Shown one piece after another: positions 8,601-20,171 of a stretch of DNA of 64,000 bases. The notes beneath the pieces were generated by a model. The model had not been told where the DNA came from, made no database searches, and worked only from the letters and a program-made list of their open reading frames with translations. Location: the NCBI RefSeq assembly GCF_002994745.2, contig NC_037091.1, forward strand, positions 24,061,789-24,125,788, in the 5' to 3' direction. Source of the stretch: Rosa chinensis (Eukaryota; Streptophyta; Magnoliopsida; Rosales; Rosaceae). The stretch's first letter is position 1. Every line of letters begins with the position of its first letter. Made by a program: the position numbers and the translations under genes.

Positions 8601-9836
8601 ACTTGCATGTTGAGATACTGTACCTATCGTATGTTTATACTTGTGACCTGAAAGTGAATGGGACCTAGACGCATAGATTCCTAGGGATCCCACGGTGTCG
8701 ATAACCGTGAACCTCCGGAGGGGGCTGTGCTCCTATGTTTGTCGAGGAAAGGTGAGTACAGACAGTGAACCAGTCATAGGAGACTCAGAGCCAGGAAATG
8801 GACACTTTCGCTACTTGTAGTCACAAGGACTACATAGTAGTTGGCTGGTTCTCGAACTCAGGACGAACCAGGTCGGTCACCGATTTATTTTGGTTTAGTG
8901 GGCAGGTAAGTATCTCGGAGCTCCAAATTGTGTGAAGCATGCTGCATATGATTTCCTGAAACGAAACAACTATGATTGTTTTTGTTTGCATTTGTTTTAC
9001 TTGATTTTACAAATGCGCGCAACCTATATTCTAGTAGCTATGTTTTACCTATTAGATTTCAAACCTAACTAAGGTTGGGTCGGCCCCTATTGGGCTAGCG
9101 AGGACGAAATGCTCACCCCTACATTTCAGGTTACAACGAGGTCATTCCGGACGATTTGGATTAGAAGTGGGTCGTTGGCCGAGTCCGTGTGTTGCTGTTC
9201 CTGTTGCTTGAAGCTCTTCCCATTTGGTACTCTATCGATTTTCTAGCTTCTCTTTCTATGTTGAACTCTGTGAGGTCCGCCTACCTGGGAGCGCGCCTCA
9301 CCCCTTGTTTTATTGTTATTGTTGAACTCCTTTCATTTCGGTTATGATGTAAGCCCTAAGGCATCACAGTGCACTTGCCCACTTTATTTTGTTGCTTTTC
9401 CAGACTTGTTGATTTAAATGTTGGGTTGTTGACTTAAAGTCCTTTCTTAAAAGTTTTCTTGGTTTCCCTTTTTCTAAAAATTGTGTTTTCAAAAGGCCTT
9501 GTAGTATTAAGTTGGTAGGTCCACGGTACGTCTACTACGTATCGAGCTCCTATTGGCTTAATATTACGGCGCTGTGGTATACCCATTCGGGTCGCCACAT
9601 AAGGCCCCGCAGTTGTTTACCTCACGTTGAGGGTTTTACTGCGTAAACAATCTTTGTGTTTTTGTTCTCTGTTCTTGTTCTTTGTGCACATGTTAATTTC
9701 ATTTATTGTGTTCTCATTGGTTAGGGATAGCAAGCCTTTTTCAATCCCTCAGAAATCTTCAGAAAATTGAGCGCATTTAGGAGTGACTTGCCTATTCACC
9801 CCCCTTCCCCCCCTCTAGGCCATTCTAGTACTTTCA
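5681..9836 (+). repeat. 5' LTR of the SIRE element (split by a solo LTR)
   Basis: The two parts (5681-6551 and 9605-9836) together make an LTR of about 1.1 kb, beginning TG and ending CA (ctttca at 9836). The first part aligns with 22815-23464. The second holds the conserved ggttttactgcgtaaaca block of this LTR class just before the primer site. Confidence 0.85.
6552..9599 (+). mobile_element. Solo LTR, Tekay/Del-like Gypsy (3,048 bp)
   Basis: Begins tgtagaccccc, ends gggtcgccaca, and is flanked by the 5-bp duplication taagg (6547-6551 and 9600-9604). No internal region is present, so this is a solo LTR left by recombination between the two LTRs of a full element. The length, the GC-rich leader with CCG runs near 7030-7095 and the ctcacccctac block near 9110 fit chromovirus (Tekay/Del) LTRs. 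The tract 7733-7970 is almost pure purine on this strand. Short reverse-strand frames in the CCG-rich part are compositional artefacts. Confidence 0.85.
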
Positions 9837-9838
9837 TT

Positions 9839-9850
9839 TGGCATCAGAGC
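9839..9850 (+). other. Primer binding site (tRNA-Met type)
   Basis: tggcatcagagc directly follows the LTR end. It matches the complement of plant initiator tRNA-Met 3' end (tggtatcagagc) with one difference. This is the usual Copia primer site. Confidence 0.85.
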
Positions 9851-9891
9851 AAGTCACTAGTCTTTCTAGTGAGATCCGTGGGTAGCCTAGA

Positions 9892-11660
9892 ATGGATAAT
9901 GATAGAGGGCGTTCGGGGTCTATTAATTGTCCACCCTATTTTAATGGGGAAGACTATGCTCAGTGGAAAACCATGAGGATGAGCACATCTGGAATATTGT
10001 TGAAACCGGGTGGGAACTTCCCACAAAGAAAATTGAGTCGAAGGCTACTGAGAGTTCTGCCATTGTAACAGAACTCAAGCCAAGGGGTGAGTGGTCAGCA
10101 AGTGAGGTGTGTGATTATAACAATGATGTTAAAGCACGACATAGCTTGTATACAGCTCTTTCTAAGAAAGAAGGGAAGCATATTGGGACTTGCAAGACTG
10201 CAAAGAAGGCTTGGGATCTTCTCCAAATGACATATGAGGGTAATAAGAGAGTTAGAGCTCAAAAACTAACTCTTGAATTTGAAAACATGTTCATGAGAGA
10301 GGATGAATCAATTGATGACTTCCACTCTAGGCTAATAAATGTGACAAATGAATGTGAGAGCCTTGGTGATCCTATTGATGAACATAGAATTGTGAAAAAG
10401 TTTCTTAGATCCCTGCCAGCAAGTGTTTTGTCCAAACAAACTGCCATTGAAGAAGTTCAAGACTTAGAAACTTATTCCTTAGATGAACTGCTTGGAAATC
10501 TTCAAACCTTTGAAATGAAGATTAAGCTAGTTAAAAAGAAAAAGGAAAATGACTTAGAGTTTACTTCTAAGGACTTTGCTCTTCTTTCTAAACATTACAA
10601 AAAGTTTCTTAGGGCTGGAAATTCCTTTCAAGAAGTCAAGAACTCATTAGGATCAAGTTCTAGAAAAAATTCTTTTAGTAGAAATCCTAAATGTTTTGAG
10701 TGTCATGGTTTTGGGCATCTTGCTATTGATTGTGGGAATAGGAAGTATAAAGCTCGCACAAGTAAAGCCATGAAATCTACTTGGAGTGATTCTGAGAATG
10801 ACGAACAAAACTTTGCCTTGACTGCTACTCTTCATTCTACTTCCTCAAGTGATTCTGACGATGATGAGCATAAGGATGAACAGATGGCAGATAAGTATGA
10901 GGCAATAAGCATGGCTTCATCTAAAATGATCAAAATTAATGAAGAACTGAACAAAAAATTGATTCTAGCTGAAAAAGAAAAGAATGGGATTGCTGAGAGT
11001 CGCAATCCCATACATAAAATTGGGAGATTGAGAAAGCTGCTTATATATGTTGACCGTCTCAAGACTTTACAAGAAAACTTAGATGCTCAAGTTAGTCTTG
11101 TGAACTCTCTGTCCTCTGAAAAATTGAGTTTAGAGCATTCCTTGAAAGAGTCACAAGAGAGGTTCTCAAAATTTTCTATAGGTTCTGAGAAAGTTTCAAA
11201 AATGATTGGGATTGGAAAAACTGAAGGGGACAAAAAAGGGTTGGGATACTCCTCTTGCATAGCTTCCAAAGAGTCCAAGTCCATTAAGTTTGTGAAGGAA
11301 ACCATGGTTCCTAAAATTGGAAACTCTTCAAACTAGAGAAGATTCACTCCTGTTTGTCATCATTATGGGATACCTGGTCACATCAGACCTAAGTGTAATA
11401 AGCTTAGGAGAACATTTTCAAAGTTTGGATATCCCCAAAGAAGAATGCAAAATCGGTTTCTTGAAGCAAAACTGAAAGACCACATGAGAGAAGTTAACCG
11501 GATTGCAAACATAATTGCAATCCCTGTGTCATATGTGCCTAAAATGAAACAGATCTGGATAAGAAAGGATGCTCATCATCCTACGTTTGCTTGTACCAGA
11601 GATTCAACACTTTGCACTTGTGATAGGGAAAATCATGTTTCCTTTGTTCATGTAGAGTAG
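9892..11660 (+). pseudogene. SIRE-type gag polyprotein, frameshifted and with a stop
   Basis: The native start is the ATG at 9892 (MDNDRGRSGSINCPPYFNGE, DYAQWKT). A small deletion near 9970 shifts the frame into the long open stretch ending at 11336. That stretch carries the gag-polypeptide (UBN2) region (KKAWDLLQMTYEGNKRVRAQ, then a leucine-rich core to about residue 180) and one CX2CX4HX4C zinc knuckle, CFECHGFGHLAIDC. A TAG ends it at 11334-11336. In frame beyond the stop is a second, damaged knuckle (CHHYGIPGHIRPKC, Tyr for Cys), open to 11660. Gag forms the virus-like particle and binds RNA. No protease or pol follows. Confidence 0.85.
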
Positions 11661-13145
11661 GTGTCTGCATTTGTGTTTTTGGTTTTATTTCTTTTGTTTC
11701 TGGGACTACTACTACTACTTCAATCCTTGCTTTTAGTTTTTTCTCATTTTTGAATTTTATCTATTGTGTCGATCATAGTTTTTTATATTTTGGGTCATTG
11801 TTGCTTGGTCTTTTTATATATATATAAAGAAAAAAATAATTTGAATTGTTCTCTGCATTAAATTATTCTTGCATGCATTCATTTTTCTTTTGTTGTAGTT
11901 TGCATTTGTTGAGGGGGAGTTTGGTTGAAAGAATTATCATTGTTTCTTTCTAACATACATATTGATCCAGCTATACCATATCATGCTTCAAGGATATTGT
12001 TCTTTGATTGTTGAGATTCCAGGTTTAGAATGGACATTGTCAAAGAAATCTTTTTTGCATCATGGTCACTGATGATAAGATTGACCGATATTTGTTGGCA
12101 ACGACTTTAAGCATACATAGAACCATGATATAGTGCCAATTGAGAAAATCATATTGCTGGTAGGAGCTGCTGCACTCAAATGAGAGGAATGAAGTATAAT
12201 CTTCATGCCTATGGAATACACTAAGGTAAGTTTTCTATCTCTTGTGCTACTCAAGTGTGACTTCATCTCTAAGAATTTAGTTCAGCTTTCACTCATAATA
12301 TGCAATGATGCATGATATCATTTTATTCACAATCTTTGTCTGAACTAATACTTTTTGCTCTTCTTGCTTATTGAAAATTGTTGGATAATTTGTTCATTGA
12401 AACTCCTTGATAATTCTTGTTATGAATCACTTGCAGTTTCTTATGGATGTGCTAAAAATTTGAAATTCTCCCTAAAATATGAACAATGTTTGCATTTGCA
12501 TATTTATTGTGTGAAACATGTAATTTAGTTGAGTTGCATTGTATTTGATTTCCAGTTTAGGGATTGCATGCATGTGTTCAATCCCTATGATGGTTGTGTG
12601 AAGAAATTGAACTTAGATTGAAGCGATTGACTCATAATTTCATGCTCTTTGTTATTACAATGAAAAGTGACCAGATTATGTTAGACTTGCCAGTCTAGGG
12701 GTTTGGCATGAACTAAGATCCGTTGCTTACTCTTGCACTTTGATTTCTTCACATGCACACTTGTATCTCTTGTGGGAATAACACCTTGTTAAAGTTTGTC
12801 TAAGCTTGAGTTTTACAAATCCGGAGTCAATATCATTTGTGTGGTTACCTTAACTCCTTACAAAATGAGGAATCTTCCATGAAGGAGCTTGGCCAAGTTA
12901 TTCCCAAAGTAAACAGGCCTCGATCGTGACGAACGATATGAGGATTGGGAAACAGGAATGGTTTGGTCCCCCGGTGGTTATTTGTTCTTATAGCTGAGTG
13001 ACTCGAGTTGATAAGTCCTTGGGGTATCCTTGCTATACTTAGTTCCTTAAGATCAACTGGTCTGAGAGCCACTGGCGTAAAACTCACTACATGGGTCACT
13101 AAGTTTGCATTCTATAAAATATATATATATATATATATATATAAA
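11661..13145 (+). other. SIRE post-gag noncoding region
   Basis: AT-rich sequence with no convincing frame, including gagggggagtttgg near 11910, normally found downstream of pol. It joins directly to gag, so an internal deletion removed the whole pol gene. The stretch ends in an (AT)n microsatellite (about 13116-13143) at which the Ale element inserted. Confidence 0.6.
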
Positions 13146-13353
13146 TGTTGTAAATGATAATGACTATTCATGCAATAAGTATTGCTTAATGTATGCGATT
13201 GACAGACTCGTAATGTATGCGATTGACATACTTGAATGTGCGATTGATTAGTATAGCTATTATGTATTTCCTTTTGTATACATAATGTAACACTATATAA
13301 ACCTCATGGTGAGATGAATACAATACAATACAATTTTTCAATTCTCTACAACA
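13146..13353 (+). repeat. 5' LTR of element D
   Basis: 208 bp, TG...CA. It contains a TATA-like ctatataaacc about 55 bp before its end and a tandem duplication of an aatgtatgcgattgaca unit absent from the 3' LTR. Confidence 0.92.
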
Positions 13354-13368
13354 CATTATCAGCACGAT
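13354..13368 (+). other. Primer binding site of element D
   Basis: cattatcagcacgat directly after the LTR. The same site (gttatcagcacgag) follows the LTR of the Ale element at 62203. It is the usual half-tRNA-Met-type primer site of this Copia lineage. Confidence 0.75.
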
Positions 13369-13745
13369 ACTCTAACCCAAGCCCTAGCCAGGAAAAAAAA
13401 CCCTAACACCCGAAATTTCTTTCACCAAAAACTGCCGTAAGCTCCTAGCCCTTGCTAGCCATACCGTGCGCTACTCCTGCAGCCTCCTACTGCCCCTGCA
13501 GTATCGTCGCACGCCTGCTGCCCCTGATGCACAGCAGCACGCTAGTTCCTGTGCAGATCAGCCTGTTTGCACTCCCCGAACGTCTTGATAGGGACCTCAG
13601 ATCAAAATCCTTCCTTCATCAAAGTTGTTAGTCTCCGCCTCTTCTATCTGACCTCCAAATTTCAACCGTATTGGAGTCGTTTTGAGATATGTACACCATT
13701 CGAAGTGGGAGCTATTCAGAAGCGAATCTGCTCCGAATTCAACAA

Positions 13746-14094
13746 GTAAGTTTTAAAGATTAAAGTTCCTGCTTTCTTGTCTTTTAAATTCCTTTATTTT
13801 CTGCAGGATTTTCAATATATGAACATGGGTTCGATTATTTAATAAAGCGGAATTGTGGGGATTCACACTTAATGAACTAAGAGTGTTCGTATGAACTAAG
13901 AGTGTTCATAATGCTCGGACTAAGAGCGTCCGTAAGCATCAAATTGTGACCATATTAAAACATTATTGTTTGGTCTAATCCAAAAGAGATTCTTGGAAAT
14001 TGTTTTCTTGGTAGCATAGCTCGGAAATCTTATTATTTTAGTTTTCGTGGAAGTTTAGCTCCGAAACTAATATATCTTCTCTTCTTATTTTCAG
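13746..14094 (+). other. Candidate leader intron of element D
   Basis: The untranslated leader contains a strong donor (caa|gtaagt at 13746) and a strong acceptor after a pyrimidine-rich run (ttcttattttcag, ending 14094). The acceptor lies one base before the gag start codon context gATG at 14096. Splicing would bring the gag ATG close to the LTR. The sites are visible; use in vivo is inference. Confidence 0.5.
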
Positions 14095-14095
14095 G

Positions 14096-14810
14096 ATGTC
14101 GAATGAACCTAGACTCGACTTTCCCATGCTTGACTCAACAGGCTCGGATTACCACAGTTGGGTAACCGATGTTGAGAACCACCTCACTTCAAAGGGAATA
14201 TTACCCATAATCCAAGCACCTAACCCGGATCATGTGTTCGTGCGAACACCTACAAAGCATGCTCAAGCAGTTATCTGGATGCGACGCCATATGAACAAGG
14301 CACTTAGATTGGAGTATATGTCGATCAAGGATGCAAGAGAGCTATGGGTATCACTAGAAGAGCGCTTTGGCAATGTCCAAGATTCCCTCCTCCCTGACTT
14401 GAAGGTTCAATGGAACAATCTGCGCTTTGCTGATTTCAAGTCTATTGCTGAATATAATTCAGAAGCTCTTCACCTAATGTCTATAGAGCAACCTGTCATA
14501 GAGCAAGAGCTAATTGAGAAAACTCTCTCCACCTTCCCCGTTTCAGCCATTGTGGTATCAAAGTAATACCGCACTGAAGTCAATGCTGGACGGATCACGA
14601 GGTTTCATCAGCTTATCAATCTCATATCTGTAGCCGAGAAACATGATAACATACTCGTGAGGAATTATAATTCAAGGCCTATTGGAACTAAGAGCGTTCA
14701 TGAGGCGAATTATAATGCACCCAAAAGAAGAAGAAGATAGTGGAGATGTCAATCTCACCATAGAAGACTTCAAAGCTGACAATGAAGTGCACAAGGATGC
14801 CGCAGACTTT
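14096..14810 (+). pseudogene. Ale gag with stop codons
   Basis: MSNEPRLDFPMLDSTGSDYH, followed by the W-V-x-D-V-x-x-H-L pattern of Ale gag and the core LWVSLEERFGNVQDSLLPDL. A TAA at 14564-14566 replaces a sense codon (SK-stop-YRTEVNAGRI). The frame then continues to about 14735 (FHQLINLISVAEKHDN). The usual CCHC region is missing, and the normal gag C-terminus DFKADNEVHKDAADFD-stop follows at 14765-14815. So there is an internal deletion as well as a nonsense mutation. Gag would form the particle; this copy cannot. Confidence 0.85.
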
Positions 14811-15177
14811 GATTAGAATAGTCATTTTATTTTCTAAGAATTTTTGTAATGGCAATATGCCTTAGTCAATAAATGACAATTGTCTTAAACTCTTTCTTAT
14901 GTGGTGCACCCAATGAAATATGATGTCTAGGAAAGTCATTGAGATTAATAGTACTTAAGAGAGCCTCGCTCCACCAACATCTCTCGACTTTCCTGGTCAT
15001 ATTTGATTGGAGTTACCAAATGGATAGAGTGACTATAATGTGTCTTAGTTTGATTTTATTTTGGATTAGAATTTTTGGGACCTTTGATGTAATCATTGGC
15101 TATCTTTATTAATAAAGTATTGTATTATTATTCGATGTCATAGATATGTTTTAATTCCTAACTTTATTATTTTTCAG
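14811..15177 (+). other. Gag-protease spacer with AATAAA signals and acceptor-like site
   Basis: A 360-bp noncoding gap lies between the gag stop and protease. It holds AATAAA at 14868-14873 and again at 15111-15116. It ends in a pyrimidine-rich acceptor-like ttattatttttcag (15164-15177) just before protease. The arrangement would allow a short gag-only transcript and a longer spliced one, inferred by comparison with gag-only RNAs described for plant Copia elements. Confidence 0.45.
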
Positions 15178-15932
15178 TATGTTTCCTGGAGAGTTGTAAT
15201 GCCTTGTTGATAGTGGCACCACGCATACTATATTGCGACATAGGCAACTATTTCTATGGATGACGCCTAGTCGATCTTATGTGACTACGATGGCTGGACC
15301 ATCGCAATTGATTCATGGTCGAGGGCCAGCTCAATTTATGTTGCCAAATGGCACAAGTATTAATGTCACCGAAGCTCTATATGCTCCTAGGGCTGGAAGA
15401 ACCCTATTGAGTTTTAAAGATATAAGAGCCAATGGTTTTCATGTGGAAATACATTGTGAGAATGGACAAGAGTTCCTTTGCATCAACTCTAATGACTATG
15501 GACATAAACGAGTATTAGAGAAACTTATGTGTCACTCTAGTGGGTTGTATGCAACCACTATTCGAATTATTGAATCCAACCGTGTCATGAGAGATGACTT
15601 ATGGGATTCTGACACATATAGGCTTTGGCATGACCGTTTGGGACACCCAGGTCATGATATGATGATCCGTATATTAAAGACTTCACACAGACATCCATTT
15701 TTCAAAACGAAAAGAAGTCAGAACCAAAATTCGATCCAAGGTAGGGTTGGCGCCGCCTACCCCCTGCGGCCCAAAAGTGGTATTGACGCCACCAATACCT
15801 CCTTGGTTCCTTTTTCTACTTCTAAAGTCAATTGTGACTTCGTGGCTCAACCAGATACTTCCCTGGTTGCTTCTAAAGCCCATCTTTCGTTTTGCAAAGC
15901 CTGCTCTTTAGAAAAATTAGGATCGAGACCAT
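15178..15932 (+). pseudogene. Ale protease and integrase zinc-finger part (interrupted)
   Basis: In frame from about 15200: CLVDSGTTHTILRHRQL contains the aspartic protease D-S-G triad. Next come YAPRAGRTLLSFKDIRANGF, then the integrase H-H-C-C finger: LWHDRLGHPGHDMMIRILK ... CKACSLEK. The finger is stretched by an inserted segment (about 15720-15880) of tandem VPFSTSK/VAQPDTS-like sequence. The frame is cut at 15932 by CACTA-3; the integrase core resumes at 18389. Confidence 0.85.
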
Positions 15933-18385
15933 CACTAATAGAGAAAACTCATTCAGGGATGAAATCGTTTTGTCTCCAAAAGATGAGAATTTGTCCCCCA
16001 AAAAAATTTGAGACAGAACCACTTTGTGGCTAAAGTCGTCTCCTGTTAATGCTCAAATCCGACGGTAGCCGATTCCTTGCTTAACGCGGGACTGGTGGGC
16101 GGACCGCTACTCTTAGGATTAGGTGACTCCTGCTGCTGCAACACGATAGACAGGGCGTTAGAGGGAGACCGCGTTGGGCGGTCTTCACTTCTCCGATGCC
16201 TAAGTCAGTCACTGTATATGCGCAGCATAACAATAAATGAGTAGTAATTGCGTAATTAATGAGGAGAGAGGAGAGAACCTTTTATAGGTGAGGAAGAGGT
16301 TGAACTTCTTCTTGTTTCCGATGTGGGACTGATGTGCTCCGATTCCCAGCATCTGGAGCTTCTGCTGCTATCTTGATGCGGCGCGTGGCGGCGCGTCAGC
16401 GGTGATCTGGGGGCTATCCAGGGCTCGAGCGGTAGCCCGCCTGGCCGTGACTTCGCAGGTCATCCCCTTGGTGAGAGTCGGTACCTCTGGCGGTACCATG
16501 AGTGTGGCTCATTATAGCTAATTATGCTAGTTCTAGCACATGTAGGTACATCTCCTAATCCTCGTCCCTAATTGTTTAAGGCAACGGCCAATAATTTCCG
16601 TCTCCTAATTTATTTGGAGAAGAAATTAAAATTATCCCGCATTCAATGAAATTTCATCCCCATTCTCATTGAGCATTGAGCATTGAGAGACTGGCGGGAA
16701 AATCAACTAAAATGGCGCCAATGAGAAGAATAAGGGACGAACTCACTTCGTCTCCTTTTATTTTCAGATTAAATTTTTTTTTTTCAAATTTAATGGCGCC
16801 AATTAGAATAGAAAACGAAACTCATTCTGTCTCCTTTAATTCTCAAATTTTACATTATTTTCAAATTTAATTATAATTTTCAATAAATTATTGAATGATA
16901 GTAAGCACCTATTATAAAAATAGAATTTTTTCTGACCAAAAATTCAAATTTATTATGGGTCCAAGCAAATGGCTTTTAACCATTTACATCTCCTCCGACA
17001 CTATCCGATACGATTGATATAGAAAGAAACGATGCAAATTGATCTTAATCCCAACCAAACCGACTGATGGAGAGAGAAGATTTATAATTGAAGCTTTCAC
17101 TCTGTAGTAAATCAAAATTTTCTCCATCGAAGTTGTGCATTTGTGGCCAACCATGAGCTTCAACTCATGACGAGGGAAGGAAGAAAACAGGTTCCAATGA
17201 GAGAGAGGATGAGACCAGAAGGATCGCCACCTAACTACCCACGAGATCCAGAAGATTTCGATCAAAAACCCTACGCCCCAATTTCCCCTAGTTTCCTCGA
17301 CTCTCTGCGCATGTAGCGTGTTCTGTTCGGTACACCTCTTTTTCAAGAGATTTTTATCCCGATTACCTTCAATAAAAGATGAAAAGATATGTTTATTTAA
17401 TTTTTTTTATTTGTAATTTTACTTGTTTGTCCTTTTTCATTCACATAGTTCTCCTAGTATCTTTATAGAGGGTATTTATGTAAAAAACTCTGTTTTGGCT
17501 AGCAAATCTTTTTATTTTAATAGATAAAATAATTAAAATAAAAGAATCATAAAAGAATCATAATACGCTAAACTCTTTTCATATAGAAGATGATCTAGAT
17601 TCCAGATTATCAAAAAAGTTCTTTCAGGTTCTTAGTAGCAGTCAGCAATACAATAGTCTTCTAATTGCGCCTCTAACCTTACTACGACATCAACAAACAA
17701 AAATTAGGAGCACCAAAATTGAAAGAAAAAAAAAAGATTGAAATTATGCAACATTAGAAACCCTAATTTGACATTTAGGGTACTAAATGAGAAATGAGAA
17801 ACTAACAGAGTCAAGATAGATGAGGGAGATTGCATGACAGAGGCACCGTTGCTGGGAGGTATTGGTGTTCAAAGGTTCGTATGGGGAAGTCGCAGAGCAG
17901 TGATCGTCGAATAGTTCGAAGAGCTGAGACTAGGAGAGAAGAAAAATAAATGGAGAGCCTATTTACATGTGAGATCGAAACTACATCATTTCAATGTCAA
18001 TCAGTCGCTATACACTATTTATTTTTGCCAAACATGCCTAGATGAAAATAAAAAAAAAAAAAAAAATACCGCCAACAAAATTAGGGAAGAAATTTTTCGC
18101 CCCTAATTCTTTTCGTCCAAAATTTGAAATTTTGCTCAACTAACTACTTAAATTTTACCAGTTATTTGCAAAATCTAAAAAGTATAGGAGACTAAATTAA
18201 ATTTCATCCCCAATTAGATTTTGGGACATATATTATTTATCTCTAATTGAAACTTATTTGTCTCTAAATAGCGTCAAAACTTTTAGAGACGAAATAATTT
18301 TTTCGTCTCTAATCATGTGTTTGAGGGACAAAAAATTGGTTTGTCCCGAAAAAATTTGTCTCCAAATGGGTTTTCTCTAGTAGTG
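15933..18385. mobile_element. CACTA-3, small non-autonomous CACTA transposon
   Basis: Ends cactaatagagaaaac (15933) and, inverted, cactactagagaaaac (18385). Flanked by the 3-bp duplication cat (15930-15932 and 18386-18388). Subterminal repeats such as gtctcc/gagac/cgtctctaa occur at both ends. Length is 2,453 bp including a 507-bp solo LTR. No transposase frame. The interior includes a stretch at 16984-17346 open on both strands; the plus-strand reading near 17165-17310 (PPNYPRDPEDFDQKPYAPIS) looks exonic but I do not recognise it. It interrupts the Ale integrase gene. Confidence 0.9.
16044..16550 (-). mobile_element. Solo LTR of the Tat family (same family as elements A and B)
   Basis: Reads tgttaatgctc ... 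tgtaggtaca, the reverse complement of the LTRs at 38711 and 48404. Flanked by the 5-bp duplication tctcc (16039-16043 and 16551-16555). 507 bp. It sits inside CACTA-3 and is the innermost layer of a five-deep nest: LRR kinase, SIRE, Ale, CACTA-3, solo LTR. Confidence 0.93.
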
Positions 18386-18388
18386 CAT

Positions 18389-19780
18389 CTTATGCAAAGG
18401 ACGCTAAGGAAAATATTCCATTCTTACAAAGAATCGAAGGTGATATTTATGGACCTATTCAACCAACTTGCGGACCATTTAGATATTTTATGGTGTTGGT
18501 TGATGGTTGATGCATCGACACGATGGTCACATGTCATGCTAATGTCCACAAGAAATGTTGCATTTGCTAAACTCTTAGCACAAATCATTAAATTATGGGC
18601 TCACCACCCTGATCATCCCATTAAGGCAATTCGTCTTGACAATGCTGGAGAGTTTACATCAAAAACATTTGATGACTATTGCATGTCCATTAGGATTGAG
18701 GTTGAACACCCTATTCCTCATGTCCACACCCAAAATGGTCTCGCAGAAGCTGCCATTAAAAGACTTCAAATGGTCGCTAGAGCATTGGAAATGCGCACCA
18801 ATCTCCCCGTTTCTGCTTGGGGCTATGCAATATTACATGCAGCTGTGCTCATTCGTCTGAGGCCTACTGCCACTCAACCATTTTCTGCGTCCCAAATGGT
18901 TACTGGATATAAGCCTAATGTCTCACACTTACGCATATTTGGGTGTACAGTTTATGTGCCAATTGCGCCGCCACAGCGCACCAAAATGGGTCCTCAAAGA
19001 TGATTAGAAATTTATGTTGGATATGACTCTCCAACCATTATCCGCTACTTAGAATCCTTGACTAGCGATCTATTTACTGCTAGATTTGCGAATTGTCACT
19101 TTGATGAGACAGTCTTCCTGTCGTTAGGGGGAGATAGGAACAATAATGTTCAACAGGAATGACAGGAATTGTCGTGGTCTGTCCCCACTTTGTCTCATCT
19201 TGATCCCCGAACCGCACAGTCTGAAATTGAAGTGCGGAGAATTCTCGATGTTCAGAACATAGCAGACTCTATGCCTGATACGTTTTCTGATATCGCTAAA
19301 GTGACAAGATCACATATACCTGTTGCAAACGTGCCTGCAAGGATTGATGTCCCTAAAAATCATGGACATGGCGCCACCCCTAGGGGTATTGGGGATGGCA
19401 CCGCAATTACTAATAGTGATGGCAATGTGGCTCTGGCCGGGCTCCCAGCAAGGAAACGTGGGAGGCCCAAAGGTTCGATGGATTCTCGCCCGAGAAAGAA
19501 AGCGAGTTTGGCACAGAAAGATCCATTAATCATCGACATAAATAACCCATCTCATGAAGATATTCCGGATTATGATTATGTCCAAGAGACATCAATGGGG
19601 GACACTCCAATGTTAGAACCAATTCCAAGGAATAGGGAGATCTCCAAGAATTACACTAGTGTACATGAGACGTTGAATCAAGATTCTATTATCCTTGATG
19701 ATGTGTTTGCGTATTCTATTGCTCAAGGAATTATAGAACAGGATTATATCAAACCTTGCTCAGTTGAAGAATGTTAACGA
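18389..19780 (+). pseudogene. Ale integrase core and C-terminal part
   Basis: Resumes the integrase after CACTA-3: IEGDIYGPIQ (frameshifted), VDASTRWSHVMLM, the second catalytic Asp in LDNAGEFTSKTFDDYC, the catalytic Glu in NGLAEAAIKRLQMVARALE, and the GKxxDVSHLRIFGC-like block YKPNVSHLRIFGCTVYVP. A TGA at 19001-19003 replaces an Arg. A further stop near 19160 precedes the long C-terminal linker (ARKRGRPKGSMDSRPRKK, a basic AT-hook-like stretch usual in this lineage), which ends at a TAA at 19775. Integrase would insert the cDNA; this copy is dead. Confidence 0.85.
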
Positions 19781-20137
19781 AGAGCAGACTGGCCTAAATG
19801 GAAAGATGCGATCCAGGTTGAATTGGATTCACTAACAAAGAGACAGGTATTTGGGCCTATAACGCTGACACCCCTAAGTATAAAGCCTGTTGGCCATAAA
19901 TGGGTCTTTGTTAGAAAGCATAATGAGAAAAATGAGGTTGTTAGATACAAAGCCCGCCTTGTGACATAAGGTTTCTCACAACGCCCTGGAATCGACTACG
20001 AGGAGACATATTCTCCGGTAATGAATGTTATAACGTTCTGCTACCTTGTCAGTTTGGTAGTTTCCAAAAAACTTGACATGCAGCTTATGGATGTGGTTAT
20101 AGCATATCTCTATGGGGATCTAGATTCAGAGAGAGAG

Positions 20138-20171
<34 letters not shown>

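Noticed and set aside
13116..13143. (AT)n run as a possible regulatory site
   Set aside because: Plain microsatellite at the insertion point of element D; nothing further supports function.
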